A DNA stretch of 64,000 nt from Camellia lanceoleosa. Its lineage: Eukaryota > Streptophyta > Magnoliopsida > Ericales > Theaceae. Under the pieces are notes generated by a model, which searched no databases, had not been told where the DNA came from, and worked only from the letters and a program-made list of their open reading frames with translations. Positions 45,208 to 58,578 of the stretch are shown here, one piece after another (position 1 is the stretch's first letter; each line of letters starts with the position of its first letter). The DNA lies in assembly GCA_025200525.1 (NCBI GenBank), contig CM045762.1, positions 122,765,752-122,829,751 on the forward strand, in the 5' to 3' direction. Position numbers and translations under genes: made by a program.

Positions 45208-45425
45208 AGGAGTTAAAATTTCTGTGGTTAATTTTATGGTTGGTTAAATTACACTTCTATTAACGTTTGAAGAAAATATATTAAGTCCACAAATTTTATG
45301 CTTCCTGAAAGTTTTAATTCAAATAACACATTTGTTCTATTTATTAGTTATTTGTTAGTTAGTTGTATGGATCGAGAAATGACCAAATGAATTATGGAAA
45401 CAAGTCAAATAAATTAAATGTAGAT

Positions 45426-46387
45426 TGTTGTGCGAAAAGTCCGTAAAAAATAAAATCATATCAAAATAGTTGATGGTTTTGAATATGGAATAGAAGAACT
45501 ATGTAAATTATGTAAATTCACGAGAGATAAATAATTGTAAGATATCAAGATTTATGTAATTTAACTTTAGCCTATATTCACATGTGAAGAGAAGAATTCA
45601 CTATCGAGAGAGAATAGTTGTTCTTGAGAGCTGCAAGGTAACAAAACAATTTCTTACAAAACTTATAATTCAAATACTTTCTTATGAAACCCAAAATCCT
45701 CTCTACTTCCAAGAGACAAGTTTTCACAAGGAGACATCTACTAGATTTAGTTAAGCATAATTATAGATCCCAAAACAAAGAAGAAAGAGAGACGAGAACA
45801 AAATTTGAACCCTCTAAAACAAGACAAAATCTCACTAAATCAAGACTACAAAAAAGACTCCAAACAAAATAAGTAATTTTTGACAACTCCAAACAAACTA
45901 TGGTGAACATATACGGATCTTCCAAGACCAATAAATATAGATTTTTCAAAACTAACGAATACAGATTTATGAAGGATCACCAAACAAGGAGAAAACCTCC
46001 AAAAAGAGACCTTAAGGAACTTCAAAAGCTCTACCAAAGACCCAGAGGCCTTCCAAAATCCCCCCAACATGGTGGGGCTTGCAAGGAACTAAAAAAATCT
46101 AATTGAATGAGTAGTCTATTTATAACCAAATAATCATTCTTAAAACTAATCCTAAACAAAATAGCTTTCCTATCAATCTAATTCACAATAGTAAAGAAAC
46201 TCTGAATTCAAAGTTTTAGAAGATCCAAATCAAGTCAAATAGATCTCTTCCAAATTCAAACCAATATCGAGTGAAAAACAAGGCCAAATTTGACTCAATA
46301 ACTCTTAGCACAAATCTTGTTCCAATTACAGAATTAAATACCAAACTAAATCAAATTGAAAATACACATTAAACTAATACTCCAACA
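45426..46387 (-). mobile_element. LTR-like repeat downstream of AKR copy 2
   Basis: Homologue of 21268-22187, again TGTTGTGCGAAAAG to TCCAACA. It has a longer middle segment than copy 1 (about 46040-46100) and lies in the 3' flank of the duplicated unit. Confidence 0.4.
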
Positions 46388-48100
46388 CATATTGTAAACT
46401 CCAAAAATACTATGTATGTAATGGAAGATTTTCATTACATATTTAATGGATACGAAATAGGAATATAAATTTATAATTATTTTAAATTAAAAAGATCATT
46501 AATTAAATGATATAATAAAACCTCTCCATTATAAATATGCAATGGAGAGGTACACAATCCTATAAATTAGGGGAGTTATTGTTTCCCTTAAAAATCATTA
46601 CAAATTATTTTGTTTTTGCAACTTTTAGCGAAACATATAAATATGCTTTCCTGATAAATAAATAATAATAATAAAAAGTCCAATTAGTATACATTAATGC
46701 GTGTGTTTGGGAGGAAAAGATTGAGTACACACCTAACCTTTGACATAATACACTAAGTGGTGATCCCAAGACTTTAACTCATAACTTTAAGGTTATTAGG
46801 TCAAGTCTTAATCATTGAACCAATGATTATCATGTTTGCATCCAAACACAGTATTTGAAATCTATAGATTTTAAATCCTTTCAAAAATATTTGTAACCAA
46901 ATCGAAATCTATATATCCAAACAGTACTAACTCTCTTTTTTTATTTTTTATTTTTTATTTTTTCTCCTCTTGTTCTCTTCCATTTTTCTAGTGTACTTTT
47001 CTTCCAGTCTTCCACAGCCGTAATCTATGTTTTTGTAGTTACTCTTATTGTTATCTATGAACAGGTTTGGCATGAATTTTGGACTTGTTTGTTATAACAT
47101 TTTATAAATTAAAAGTTGATAATAAAGAAAATTAAAAGTTAAAACTACTCCTTTCTTGTACTTTTTAACAATAAGTTTTTTCGTCTTCTACAAACTATTT
47201 ATATTGCATAAGCCGTAAGTAGAGTTGTAATAAAAAAGGAAAAAGAGGGATGGGATTTCTCTCGCTTTTGGCATAGCGGACCCCTAGTGGGAGACTCGCA
47301 CGATGGGCTATTAGTTTAGTAATAGACCGCATCCTTTGATAATTGCATTGCACAAATTTCTATTAAAAAAATTATAAACAATTCCATAAAATTGCACCAA
47401 ACATGGCTTTTAATTTTGGAGGATTAGAAAATTTTATTTTTTTTATGAAGTTTATTAAAAGACAAATTTTGACAAAAAAAAAAATTATTTATAATTTCTC
47501 AATGCAAATAGAGAATTTGTATTGATGAGATATATCATGATTGTATTTGTAGTTTGCCCTTTAAGATATCACATGTTGATAATGGGAGCTAGGGTGATAA
47601 ATAAGTCAAATAACTGAAGCTTGAAAGTTGGCATGTGTTCGATTTATTAAAAGTTCATTTAAATTTGTTTGTTAAATAATTATGTCAAATTTAAATATAT
47701 TTTAAAGTTTATTAAAATTTTTATATTAAACTTGAACTGTCAATTGTTTGTTGGGCAGACTTTGATATTCCCAAATTTATATAAAATAAACCAGACGACT
47801 AAAACTTAACAAAAACTTATTTGAGATTGGGTAAAAAATTTAACTAACCAACCAAACTCAAAGAGTTATTAATGTTTGGCTCCTTCAGCTCATTTATCAC
47901 CTAATGAATATAATAATTTAATTTTTGTGTAAACCCCCTAAATATATTTTAAATGTTGTATTTTACAAAGCAATACTTGTACCTTAGGGAGAAGAATCCA
48001 AATAATTTTGCGGTCAAATTACGAAGTTAATTTTGAAGTAATAGCTATAGAGAAAATATTTGATAAATTTACATTTCCAACCGTATAAGTCATTGAGGAT
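46388..48100. other. Non-coding spacer after the AKR duplication
   Basis: Homology to unit 1 ends near 46680. A possible small MITE at about 46699-46852 has GTGTGTTTGG and CCAAACACA ends. The rest is AT-rich with no recognisable gene. Confidence 0.45.
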
Positions 48101-49205
48101 ACAGGTGGTTCTTTGTGTTGTACAAATTGTATATTAAATAAAAACAAATAGATGTATGTTTAATAGATTAAATTACATATCAAGAAATCATAATAATAAA
48201 CAACATAATGAGCGGAAATATATATCAAACTAAATATTAAAATAAGACAAGAAAACAAACTGAAATCTGTGTGATATCACAATTTCCTTAAAACAGATTC
48301 GCCATCTTATCATGAATGCTTGAAATATGTTGATGTCTGTCTCTCAGGATACGACGGCTTAGAACTCACCAAAGTAAAAGCACCTTCTGTTAGCTTCGGT
48401 GAACTAACAACGACAACACTCTCTTACACAGGAAGAATAATATTATAGGAGTAGACTGACTATAATATGAGAGCAAAAATTTCTATGTGGAAACCAAGGA
48501 AGATGGAATCCTTTTATACATAATGGGGGAGAGAAGAGAAGCCTCCCAGTCATGAAGGCTGGCAATAAATGTAGCCAATTGCTCCCGCAAAATTGATGGG
48601 ACATAAGTGTGTAAGTTACACACAATATACACATGTTTGTATATATATATCAGTAGCTACCTAATAGACTTGGCCCAAAAAGATTAGGTTGGTAGACCAC
48701 CAATCCGGTCCAGCCCAAATCTAACCGATTCCAGCAAGCCTTCAGTCTCAAGCCCAAGATTCATGACACTCAAGCCTTAAGCCCAAGCCCAAGCCCAAGC
48801 CTAAGCCCAAGATCCAAGATCCATGATCCACGGACCCGGCTTCAGCCCAGTTTGGGTGGGCGAGCGACACGCGCACGCGCATGTATGGCAATTTTTTCAT
48901 TACCAACTTGAACCATAGTTTTGGCCCCAAGCCTATCCCTGAAACATCTATAACTCCCTTCCTATGAAAAATTTAGATGTCCTAAAGGGTTCATGCCCTT
49001 ATCAAAATCTTGAAGTTTAAATACCTATCAATGCTTTCATCTACAATCAATGTGGGATAGGTAGTTCTACACTATCCGTAATATCTCATTCATGAGGCCA
49101 ATTTTATAAGATAATTTCTTATTCAATTTTTAATGGTTTTTGTCATTCTTTTTGTGGTGTGAAGATCTCATTGCAAAAAATGTAAACTCATTTGATCCCA
49201 TCTCA
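48100..49205 (-). mobile_element. Putative 3' LTR region of the copia element
   Basis: Lies downstream of the copia RNase H remnant in its reading direction. In minus sense the likely boundary is a purine tract near GGGGGATACCACCAAT followed by TGAGATGGG (49205). The left limit is not defined. It holds a short hexamer array (AAGCCC)n at 48779-48811. Confidence 0.35.
48779..48811. repeat. AAGCCC hexamer repeat
   Basis: Five units, one with a CCT variant. Confidence 0.8.
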
Positions 49206-49700
49206 ATTGGTGGTATCCCCCTATATAAATAAAAATTGATCGAATAAAGAAAAATGGACAACGTTTAACAACAAAGACTCGGAGAGAGAGCACATAGACT
49301 AACCCTGCATTAGAAAGGGTAGTTATTAGCCTTGAACCTATTGTAATGAAAGCCTATTAGATTTATTGGCTGACTAGTGAACGTGATGTCTTGAACTGTT
49401 CTGCCGTTCATGTAAACCGAGACAAGATATCTCTGACGGGAGTTAGTCCAACCATTGTTCTTGTTCTCACTGGTGTGTCCAGTATGGCTCTGGAACACTA
49501 GCCTAGTTCAGTGATTGTTTTTAAAGAATTCAGCCTTGTCAATTCTTAAAGAAGTAGCCCCACTTTGCATTCACATAGGTGACCTATATAAGGTATCTCA
49601 TTATACCACGGTTGACAATTCACTTAACTTAGGTCATTAACAACATTAGCTTAACCTTCTACCCCCACAAAGAATTAATAAATAAAGGAATGGGCAAGAG
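49206..49700 (-). other. Copia 3' non-coding region
   Basis: Between the RNase H remnant and the putative LTR. It has short open tracts in minus sense, but nothing I can assign. Confidence 0.35.
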
Positions 49701-50097
49701 GATTTATCTCTTTAGTGACTCACCCGTTACACGCAATTAGGTTGTCCCTTTGAACCTAGATCTTGGGATCTCCAATCACCTAGGTTGGGTTTTCCGTTTT
49801 GGTAACATTTACTAAAGGCCTTAATCTCATTTCTCTTGACGACGTTTCTATTAACTCTCAAGTTAACCCTTTGGTTAGTGAATGCACAATGTTGTCCTTA
49901 GACTTTACATAGTCTAGAGAGACAACTCCATTAGAGAGTAGTTGTCGTATGTAATTATGTCTATGACGAATATGTCTAGACTTTCCATTACAGATATTAC
50001 TCTGTGCCCGACCAATCGCAAACTAGCTATCACAATGGATACAAATAGCAGGCACAGGTTTCAGCCAACGTGGAATATTTTCAATAAACTAGCAAAG
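49700..50097 (-). pseudogene. Copia RNase H, C-terminal part
   Basis: In minus sense it shows ICIHCDS and then NGKSRHIRHRHNYIRQLLSNG, VSLDYVKSKDNI and LTKGLT, the standard end of a Ty1/copia RNase H domain. Several stops and shifts interrupt it. The matching N-terminal part lies at 54008-54270, separated by the solo LTR. Confidence 0.8.
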
Positions 50098-53000
50098 TGT
50101 AGACACCCCATTTTTGATTGCCTTTAGGCGACTTATTTTCGAACACTCGATGATGAAAATTACACTATACAATCGTTCGGATATTCAGCAAAGAAATTTG
50201 GATTCAAGCTCTAATCCCAAAGCTTGTATCCCATTTTGGCCAAATTATTTTAGACCTTAAAGCCCTAATTTCAAAATATTTTTCCAAATGCTTCTACGAT
50301 ATTCCGAGACTCGCATTTCATTTAAAACATTGCACTTTTCGGCAAACCGAGTAAGGACAAAGTGGAGATACATGAAAGGGAGGTGAACTCTTTGAAAAAA
50401 CTATAAAACATCTTATTTATAGGTTTGGAGCTGAAGAAAATAGGAGAGGAGGGGAGAAAACTAGTTCGGAGAAGTTAGGCATCAATACGATTAAGATAGA
50501 AATGAGCAACCTTTACTAAAATAGGCATATCTCTTTGCACAATTAGAATTTAGATGTGAGGTTATCACCATTGGAAATTATACTTTCGGGGCTTCAATTT
50601 AGACTAAAAAATGACCTAAAACCGAGTCCGGATGAGGGAGATATGCACGATTGAAGTCGGGCTTGAAGTGCAGTCATTGAGACCTAGCCAGGTCTATTGA
50701 GAACCGGCCATGCCTCATTGAGGCTCGGTCGAGCCTCAATGAAAATTTCTCCAGAGTGTTTTTTTAGACATTGCCTTGTATTTTTAGGCCCAGTCGTGCA
50801 TTATTAAGGATCGACTGTGTGTTTTGAGGCTCAGCTGGGTCTTAGTGGCGAGAAATAGACAACTGGCGGGAATTTGACAACTGGCTTTGTTTAAAGATAC
50901 TTTGGGCCAAATTAGCTCAAACTTTATAAATAGGACATCTTCCTTCAGAATTCAAGGTTAGCAAATTTTCCAAAGGCTTTGAAGAGCTAAAAAGACCTTA
51001 TTCTCTCTTCCTTCCTCCTTTGACCTTCAAACCTTCTTTAGCTATACATACATAATACATACACCATTAGAGCTTGTTTTTGAATCTTTTTCAAACCATA
51101 TTTCATAAACTTGAGGATGCTTTGGAATCAAGTTTGGTTAACCAAAGCTTTCTCTCTTCAAGAGGTATAAGCTTGTCACATTTTTCCTTGCTTTCATTTT
51201 CGTCTTTTTTTATATTTTTCTTGTGTTTATACACTGTTTTGGATCTATTCCAAGTACTGAAACTTGGGGTTAAAGAACTACCAAAGGTAGAGAGGTTTAA
51301 CAACCTTTCTTGCACCTTATCCCATAGCTCATACCCCTTGTTTTTCCACTATTTTCTTTGGTTTTTACATTGATTTTCAGAGTTTAAAAGGGCTGCAAAA
51401 CATGGTTTAAAAGTCTCAAAAATAGAGGGGTTAGTCACCTCTCATTGATTTTGCTTACTAGCTTTATATCTCTTGCTTTTGTCTATATTGTTGTGCTCTT
51501 TAAACACACTTTTAGCCATTGTTTTTGGGACTGTTCTTGGACTATTTTGGGGCTGAAATATGTGATTTAAATTTGCAAAAAGTGGAGGGGTTAACCACCC
51601 CTCTTTAGGCTTTGTTCCATAGCTTTTCCTCTACTCTTTTTACTTACCTTCTCTTGGTTTTAGCCATTGTTTTTAGCGTATTAGGGGCTGTTTTAGGGCT
51701 GTCCTAATTTATTTAATTAGTGTATGCTTTGAATATATAGCTTGTTATGTCGTAAGTCCTCATATCTAGCTTGTTGTGTTGTGTTGTGTTACCTATGCTT
51801 TGATAGCTTTTCTTTGGTTAATTTTCATATCAAAAGTCTAATTCTAATAATCAAATTCATGTGTTCATTTCTACAACCTCCCTCTTTTCTTCTTTCTTTT
51901 GTTTGAGAGTTATTTCAACCAATTGATGGTTATTCAAAGGATGAAAATGAGACCTATGCTCAATGGCTTAATCTCTACAGTGGTTCATCGTCAACGGCAT
52001 GGTCTCTCTTTCATATTTAGGATCACCTCTCGTTTGACAATTCTTCTCGCTTAGTGGACTTAATTATCACTTTGGACAAATGGACTAAAGAATGGAATAG
52101 ACTAAGAAAATTGCTAAAATGAACCAACCCACATAAAGAAAATGAAATATCTTGCTTGGGTTCGGCTGGACATTATGCCGAGTCCATTGTGTCAAAGGTT
52201 GTCTTACATCAATTCATGATGTTTTGATGAACCTTAAAGCGTCTCTACCTCTCTCTTTGAGCTTACTCCATGATAGGAAGGAGGGGTGGTTATTGATTCA
52301 TTACATTCATTAATTTTTGTCCAAAATCATGCCCTAACTCATCAAGCAATCAATTTGCTCATTGATGGTTTTGGAAATGACTTCATTTTTCTCTTGAGGT
52401 TGACCATGAGAGAGAAGTGTGAGAGGGACAAACAGAGTCCAGAACACTCTGTCTGCACTGCTTTCACTTTAGGGCACAAAACAGAATTTTGCATGACATT
52501 GAGGCACGACCGGCCTTCTTTAGGCCCGGCCGAGCTTCATTGAGGGCCGGTTGGTCATCAATGTTTGGTCAGCAGTGTATTTTGTAGAAAACAGAGGGCA
52601 GTGGCTGAGGTGAAACAGAACAAGCCTGGGGTAGACAGAGCTGTTCTTGAGCACCATGCATGTGCATGCATGTAATTCTTGCACGTCCTCACTTGTATTA
52701 TGATTATTGTAATTAATTAATTTAATGTTGTTTATTTTAAATAGTCTCGTTAATTATTAAGTATTGTAATTATTGATTATTGTTTATTTGTAATTATTGT
52801 ACTTAATTAGTTTAACTAGCGAGTTTTCTTCACCTTGATTATCCTTGTTGTGATAGCATAGTTAGCTAGTTAATTAGCCTAGCTTATTCATTCATTCAGT
52901 TTTGTAATAATTAGTTTAATTCAGACTTTTCGAACTTTGATTTGCACCCTCTTGCACGAGGGCCAATGTTGTAATAGTGTGTATGTCTTCCAACCCCACG

Positions 53001-54001
53001 TCTTTCTTCCGTTTACTTATTTGCTTAGGATGGTTAGTATAGGACATCACATTTCATTAAGCATTCTTATGATTTGCATCTATTGTCTTGTATGCATCCA
53101 AGGTTCGGCTCATCATGCTAACCCGATATTAATGTCCAAATTCATTTACTTGAATAAGTGCTCTCTCGCATGTCTTGAATGAAACGATATGCTATGTCAA
53201 TCGCCGAGCCTATAAAATACATAATGTGTGTGTTGCATTAGTCATAATTGCATAAGTTAGGAACATGCATCTTTTGCTAACTCTTTCACCTTTTTTTGCT
53301 CGGAGTACTAGGTGAGTAATTTTATGTTTTAGCATCTTGAGACGAATGTTTGTGTTATCATGTTCCAAGCATACTTCCATAAGGCTAATTGTTTAAATGA
53401 TAAACTACTTGAATGCTTGTGGATGAAAGCTAGATGCTTGAACTGAGATGGTTTGATTAAATGTCCATTTTAAAGCCCACTTTTTCAAAGTGGCAAATTC
53501 ACAAAACGATTTCAAAACCAAACATAGAATCAAATTGTTCCAATCTTGCAAATATTAGTCTATACTTATGTGCGTCACATAATAATATAGCTAATAAATC
53601 GGAATAAGAGCATATAATGTAAATAAGAATCACATTATGATTAGTAGAGGCCGATCTGTGATCGGGCGAGCGGGGTGCTCAATTCATGACCTTCCCCTCT
53701 CGTACTTAAGTTCCCGAGCTGAGACGCTTTGGTGATGACGGACTAATGGCCTTTGGCACGAGTCTTGGGTTTTCTAAATTTTCTAAAAATATTTAGGTGG
53801 TGACTCTGAAATCTGGCAAAGCAATCCATTTTTGGCACTTGATTCAAACATCGATTTTCCAAAAAGAATTGCCGGATTTGGACTCTTTTTGTGTTTTCAT
53901 TGTTTCACATTATACTTGGGAAATCATATTCAGAACCACAAGTGGAGTTCGAACTATAGGGCTATTTGCCTTTCAAAAGGAGCGCGGAAAGTTGGGCTAC
54001 A
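50098..54001. mobile_element. 3.9-kb solo LTR inserted in copia RNase H
   Basis: Starts TGTAGACACCCCATTTTTG and ends GGGCTACA (5-bp inverted ends TGTAG/CTACA). It is flanked by CAAAG (50093-50097) and CGAAG (54002-54006), a 5-bp duplication with one change. The copia RNase H reading resumes across the site. Sequence near 53700-53800 (GACTAATGGCCTTTGGCACGAG, TTTAGGTGGTGACTC) is of the kind seen in very long gypsy (Ogre/Tat-like) LTRs. Related GGCCGG motifs around CATTGAGGC recur at about 50690-50740 and 52500-52550. No polymerase genes are inside; a coding-like tract at 51915-52260 is not identifiable. Confidence 0.75.
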
Positions 54002-54007
54002 CGAAGC

Positions 54008-55521
54008 CATTCAGCTCCTTTAGTTGTTTTATCCAAAGAAGTAAACTCAAATTCTATCGTTAATCTCGATATACACATTTTCTTGGAAGATTTCCAAGTC
54101 ATGGCTGCCTTTCCGAGGGTAAACACATAACCACTAGTGGATTAGGAATCTTTCATATCAGATATCCAATTAGCGTCACTATACTCTTCTAGTACCGCCG
54201 AGTATCTAGTATAATGCAGCCCCTAATCCCATGTGTAATGGAGATAACCCAACACCCCGTATAATGCCCGTTTAATGAGTAGCAGTAGGATTACTCATGT
54301 ATCTACTAAGTCTGCTAGCATAGTAGGCTATATCCGGCTTTGTACAACTTATTAGATACATTAAAATCCCAATGACCTGAGAATATTCTAACTGTGAGAC
54401 ATTTTTAACATTATTCTTGGTTAAATGGAGACTTAAGTCTACTGGTGTCCTAGACACACTCATATCTGATTTACCAAATTTCTCTAGTATCTTCTCAACA
54501 TAATGAGATTGAGAAAGTACAATACCACCAAATATTCTGGTAATTTCAATAGCCAGAATCACATCTACACAACCCATATCTTTCATGTCAAACTTAGAGT
54601 TTAACAACCTCTTCGTAGTTCTAACCATCTCATCAATACTACCAATAATGAGTATGTCATCAATATATAGACACAAAATAACATACCTTTTGTTAGTGTC
54701 TTTGACATACACGTATTTTCACACTTGTTGATTCTAAAACCATTTAACAACATAGCGTTGTCAAACTTCTCATGTCATTGCTTAGGAGCTTGTTTTAAAT
54801 CATATAATGATTTGACAAGCTTACAGGCTTTTTTTTATGTTACCCTGGAGTTGAAGACCCCTTGGGTTGCTCCATGTAGATTTCTTTATCTAAATCTCTA
54901 TTTCAGAAAGCTATCTTTTCATTCATTTGATATATCTCCAGACCATGTAAAGCGGTTATCGCAATCATTATGTGAATGAATGTAATCCTTGTCACAGGTG
55001 AATACGTATCAAAGTAATCCAGACCTTCTTGTTGCTTGCATCCTTTGATAACTAGCCTAACTTTATACTTATCAATTGATCCATCCGCTTTTATCTTTCT
55101 TCTAAAGATCCACTTACTCCCTAAGGCCTTACTACCTGGGGGGTAGATCAACCAACTTCTAAGTATGATTCTGTAAGATGGAGTCAATCTCACTCTTAAT
55201 TGTTTCTTTCCATGAAAGGCTTTCAGGGGAAGTCACAGCTTTATGGAAAGTTCGATATTCTCCCTCTAACATATAAGTCAAGAAGTCCTGACTAAATGAC
55301 TTGGAAGTCCTAGCCCTTTTACTCCTTCTTAGTTCATTTAATTCCTCATCTTGATCACTATCACTAGGATCATCTTCAAGTTCTTTCTCACAACTTTGAT
55401 CATCTCCTCGAGTTCGGCAAGGAAACACGTCCTCAAAGAAAGATGTATTCTTTGACTCCATAATGGTATTCTTGTATATACATAAAATATGAGACTTGTG
55501 CACAAGAAACCTATATGCAGT
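54008..55521 (-). pseudogene. Ty1/copia integrase end, reverse transcriptase and RNase H start
   Basis: Read in minus sense: an integrase-tail block with AYRFLVHKS and NTIMESKNTSFFEDVFPC (to about 55430), an acidic linker, GSKWIFRRKIKADGSIDKYK and DTYSPVTR of the RT (54903-55193), a shifted middle part, then LCLYIDDILIIG with the catalytic YxDD (54272-54712). The RNase H start (DANWISDMKDS, STSGYVF) lies at about 54008-54200. Stops and frameshifts occur in every part. The element is cut at 55521/55522 by the gypsy LTR, so gag, protease and the integrase core would lie beyond the gypsy element, outside the window. Confidence 0.85.
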
Positions 55522-55954
55522 TGTGGAGAAGTGGTTTGGAAATACTCTTCTGATCCTGGGGAATGCTCGTGATCCTCTTCTGGTCACCTGAAAAGGAATA
55601 AACACTCTGGTCGGGGTTGTCGAAATTAGCACTCCGACGGACAAGTCAGTATCCACACTCTAGAATGCTTGTATTCTAAGTTAAGCACCACAATTCTCAC
55701 ATACCTCCTTCTAGCTGATGTTTCTTCTATTTATATCTTTTCTTCTTTGGGCCTCGGGATTAGATCCATTTCCCACCTTATATTCGACACATTTTATAAT
55801 TCACCGATCTTCACTCAGCCCCTTGCTTAGTCAGTTATTTGGCCGAATAGGGTTGGATTTGAGCTTTCGAGCCAATTGTCGAGTGCTTTGAATCTCGACT
55901 CTTCCAAATTCAATTATCCGAAATCTCTACGACTCCCAATAATCGGCCCCCACA
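55522..55954 (-). mobile_element. 3' LTR of the minus-strand gypsy element
   Basis: 433 bp, beginning TGTGG and ending CCACA on the plus strand. It matches the solo LTR at 3576-3984 in reverse, including the TATA-like box (plus-strand TATTTATATCTTTT near 55730). Beside it, inside the element, is a purine tract (minus sense GCTTGGGGAGCAATTG) that fits a polypurine tract. The left neighbour is copia sequence. Confidence 0.85.
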
Positions 55955-56301
55955 ATTGCTCCCCAAGCACTCCACTAGCGACAGTTGGTTGGAGTGTTTG
56001 GCTTTGAACTCGAAGAGTCAGAGCCGAAATTCGGCAGCTGACTGTATTCCAACGCAAATGTCTGTACATACGCTTCTTGGTTATCATTTCAATTTCCCAC
56101 CTCTTCGTACACTTCTATTTATTGTGATTTAAAATTTTGACATCTTTTCAAATGCATACACGCTTTTAGATACCTGTCGCTGGACTATCTTTCGTACTAC
56201 CTCTGCAACTTCCTATTCTTCTCTATCTCCTTCGCCTCTTGTAAGTTCTCTCATTCTCTGCTTTGTTTTTTGGCTTAGCATAATCCTTTTGGCTGAGGGG
56301 A

Positions 56302-58375
56302 ATGACGAAACATTTAAAAGATCTCTTTTCACCGGATCGAATTTCTGGCTTCCGACGCCATTTTTCCATTCCTGATGACGTTCATCTGTCATTCGTGGCA
56401 AACGGCACCCTCGATATGGAGAGGGTTGATGAAACCACGATCGTCTTCCCTCTTCTATCAATCGCAGAGGGTGGAGTCCGTTTCCCCCTTCACCCACTCC
56501 TTAGGGTCGTGCTTTGCCACTAGGGGTTAATCCCTTCACAACCCAACGTCAATTTCTTTAGGATCGTGATGGGGATTATTGCACTAAACTGCCACCTTAG
56601 GCTTAACCTTGGAATTCCCGCTATTCGGCATTGCTACGCCTTGGCCAAGTCTTCTGGTTGGCACGGGCGTTATTTCCTTAGGGTCAAAGACACCGACCAT
56701 CAACTAGTGACTTTGCTTTCCAGCTCTGGGAAGCGAGTCGATGATGTTATGGTCGTCGTCCAAGGAAATTGGGAATTCGGCGAAGGTGAGGATCGCCTTG
56801 ATCGTATTCCTAGACGGAGGGACGAACCAGGTGGCCAAGTGTCTGTTTTTATTTGTTTAGTTGTTATATTTATAAAGCTTTATTTTCGAGACCTCACAGT
56901 TTTGCTTTTGCATGAAACGATTTGAAGAAAGTGTTGACCTCGACCGACGACGCCGTCCTTTCAGAAATCAAGACTATGCGCAAGTATTTTGGCTGACCGA
57001 GCCTTCAGAAGCAGGAGAGGGCGGCCCATGTTTTGCTCCGCTACGAGCCGACTTATATGACCTTTTCGGTGATGGAAAACATCCCAATTCCGGAGGGTGA
57101 GGAGTTTCTTACCGCCCTTATCTTGACTGATTTCAAAAATTTGAGGCAAGTCAGTTGTGAGGGATCAGATTCAGAGCGACCGGAAGTAGCTGAGTCCGTC
57201 GAGTTAGACTAATCCGAAATTGAGGTTGTCGAGGCTTTGAAGTTAGCATTTGAAGAAGCCAGCCTCAATTCGGCTGATCTTCCGTCCACTTTGGGTCGAG
57301 AGGACTGTCCGCTTGACGATATTTTTCTCGGTCTGGAAGACCTTCCGGCGCGTTCCCAGAAGATATGGCCGGGTTGAGCCTCACTAAACTTGCCAAGAAG
57401 GCGAATACGGAAAGGCTGGCCGCACGGTGAAGGGCGGAGGAGATTTGGGCTGTCGAATCTCAGTCCCAGTCCTCCTTGCTTGTGATTGAGGGGACGACAA
57501 AGAATGGAGGTACCGAGACGGAACCTTTTGTGCAGGCGAGTGTACAAGCTGAGCAAAGGGTGGAAAAGCGCCCTGCCGATGTCGATGCCGGCTCAGAAAA
57601 AAACCGTGCCGACAAATGACCTCATTTGAAGGAGTCGGATGTGATTGTGCCTTTTGTTATTCAACCCAAGATAAAAAATACGCCGATCTCCTGCGATGCT
57701 TCGGTAAGCAAAGATCCAGCGGTTGCATTCAGCTTGGCGACGTCTGTTTCACTGCCTGCTGACAAGGCGGCTTTTCGGGCAGAGCCTAATCTGGTTACAA
57801 TTGGGTTGGCCGCGCAATCGGCTCTTTTGGTATATATCTGGACTTTGTCTTTTCTCTTTATGCAAATATTATTTTGTTCTTAACTTCTTGTTTTGCAGGC
57901 CGTCGGAAGGATAGCTGACATGGGCCGTCGTTATCACAATGCCGTCGAGCTAATTGGCCGTTTACAAGCAGAGATTGAGGGCCAAAGGAGTAGGGCGCAG
58001 ATGGAGGGCGCCCGTGCCGAGGCCGAGATGGAGAGAGCCCGCAATGCTAAAGAATTGAGATCAGTCGCCGAGAAGAAGGCGGATGCGAGCGACGACGCGC
58101 TTAAGTTGGCCCGAGAGGCAATCTCTAAATTGGAGACTGGGTTGAAAGAGATGAAGGTGGCGAAGGAAACAACTGACCTGAAGGCTTCCAACGCATTCGA
58201 TGCTGGGAAAAAATCTGCTTTTGATGAATATGTAGACGAAGTCCCCAAGTTTGAGAATCGGGGATTTAAACACGGCAGGCTCAAAACCTTTGCTGCTGCT
58301 GATGTGACATTGGCTATGCCAATTCCATATGAGCAAGTGGATGTTGAGTCGCTAGAGTCTGACTCCGAGGGCTAA
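56302..58375 (+). pseudogene. Antisense ORF 1 of the gypsy element (putative gypsy-type transposon domain)
   Basis: The first part (56302-56840) has GGVRFPLHPLLRVVL and, after a TAG at 56521, NCHLRLNLGIPAIRHCYAL and GWHGRYFLRV. I recognise the Pfam family called putative gypsy type transposon (Transposase_28). The last part is a charged coiled coil (57899-58375, about 158 residues, rich in A, E, K, R) ending FENRGFKHGRLKTF and an acidic tail. A 69-bp intron (57830-57898; GTATAT...TTTTGCAG) joins 57626-57829 to it. A second intron near 56857-56900 is likely. Function unknown. It lies opposite to pol, as in other Tat elements with antisense ORFs. The stop and probable shifts near 57100-57600 suggest it is dead. 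Confidence 0.65.
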
Positions 58376-58578
58376 CTTGGGCGGCTCTTGTTTTTGTTTT
58401 AGGATTTGCATGTAATTTTCAGCCTTTTACAGCTTTTTGTTTAGTAATTTTGATATGTAAAATGGTTACAATTTGTGCCCAATTTACTTAATGAAAATTC
58501 ACTTTGTACTTTGCTGTTACCAATGAATGGAATTGTTTGGTTGCTATTTTGGATGAAGCGTTTTGTATACTTGCTGAC

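Noticed and set aside
57934..58336. Minus-strand frames of 116 and 91 residues opposite antisense ORF 1
   Set aside because: They mirror the coiled-coil coding sequence; their sense partner has a splice site, domain logic and a homologue at 59542-60140.
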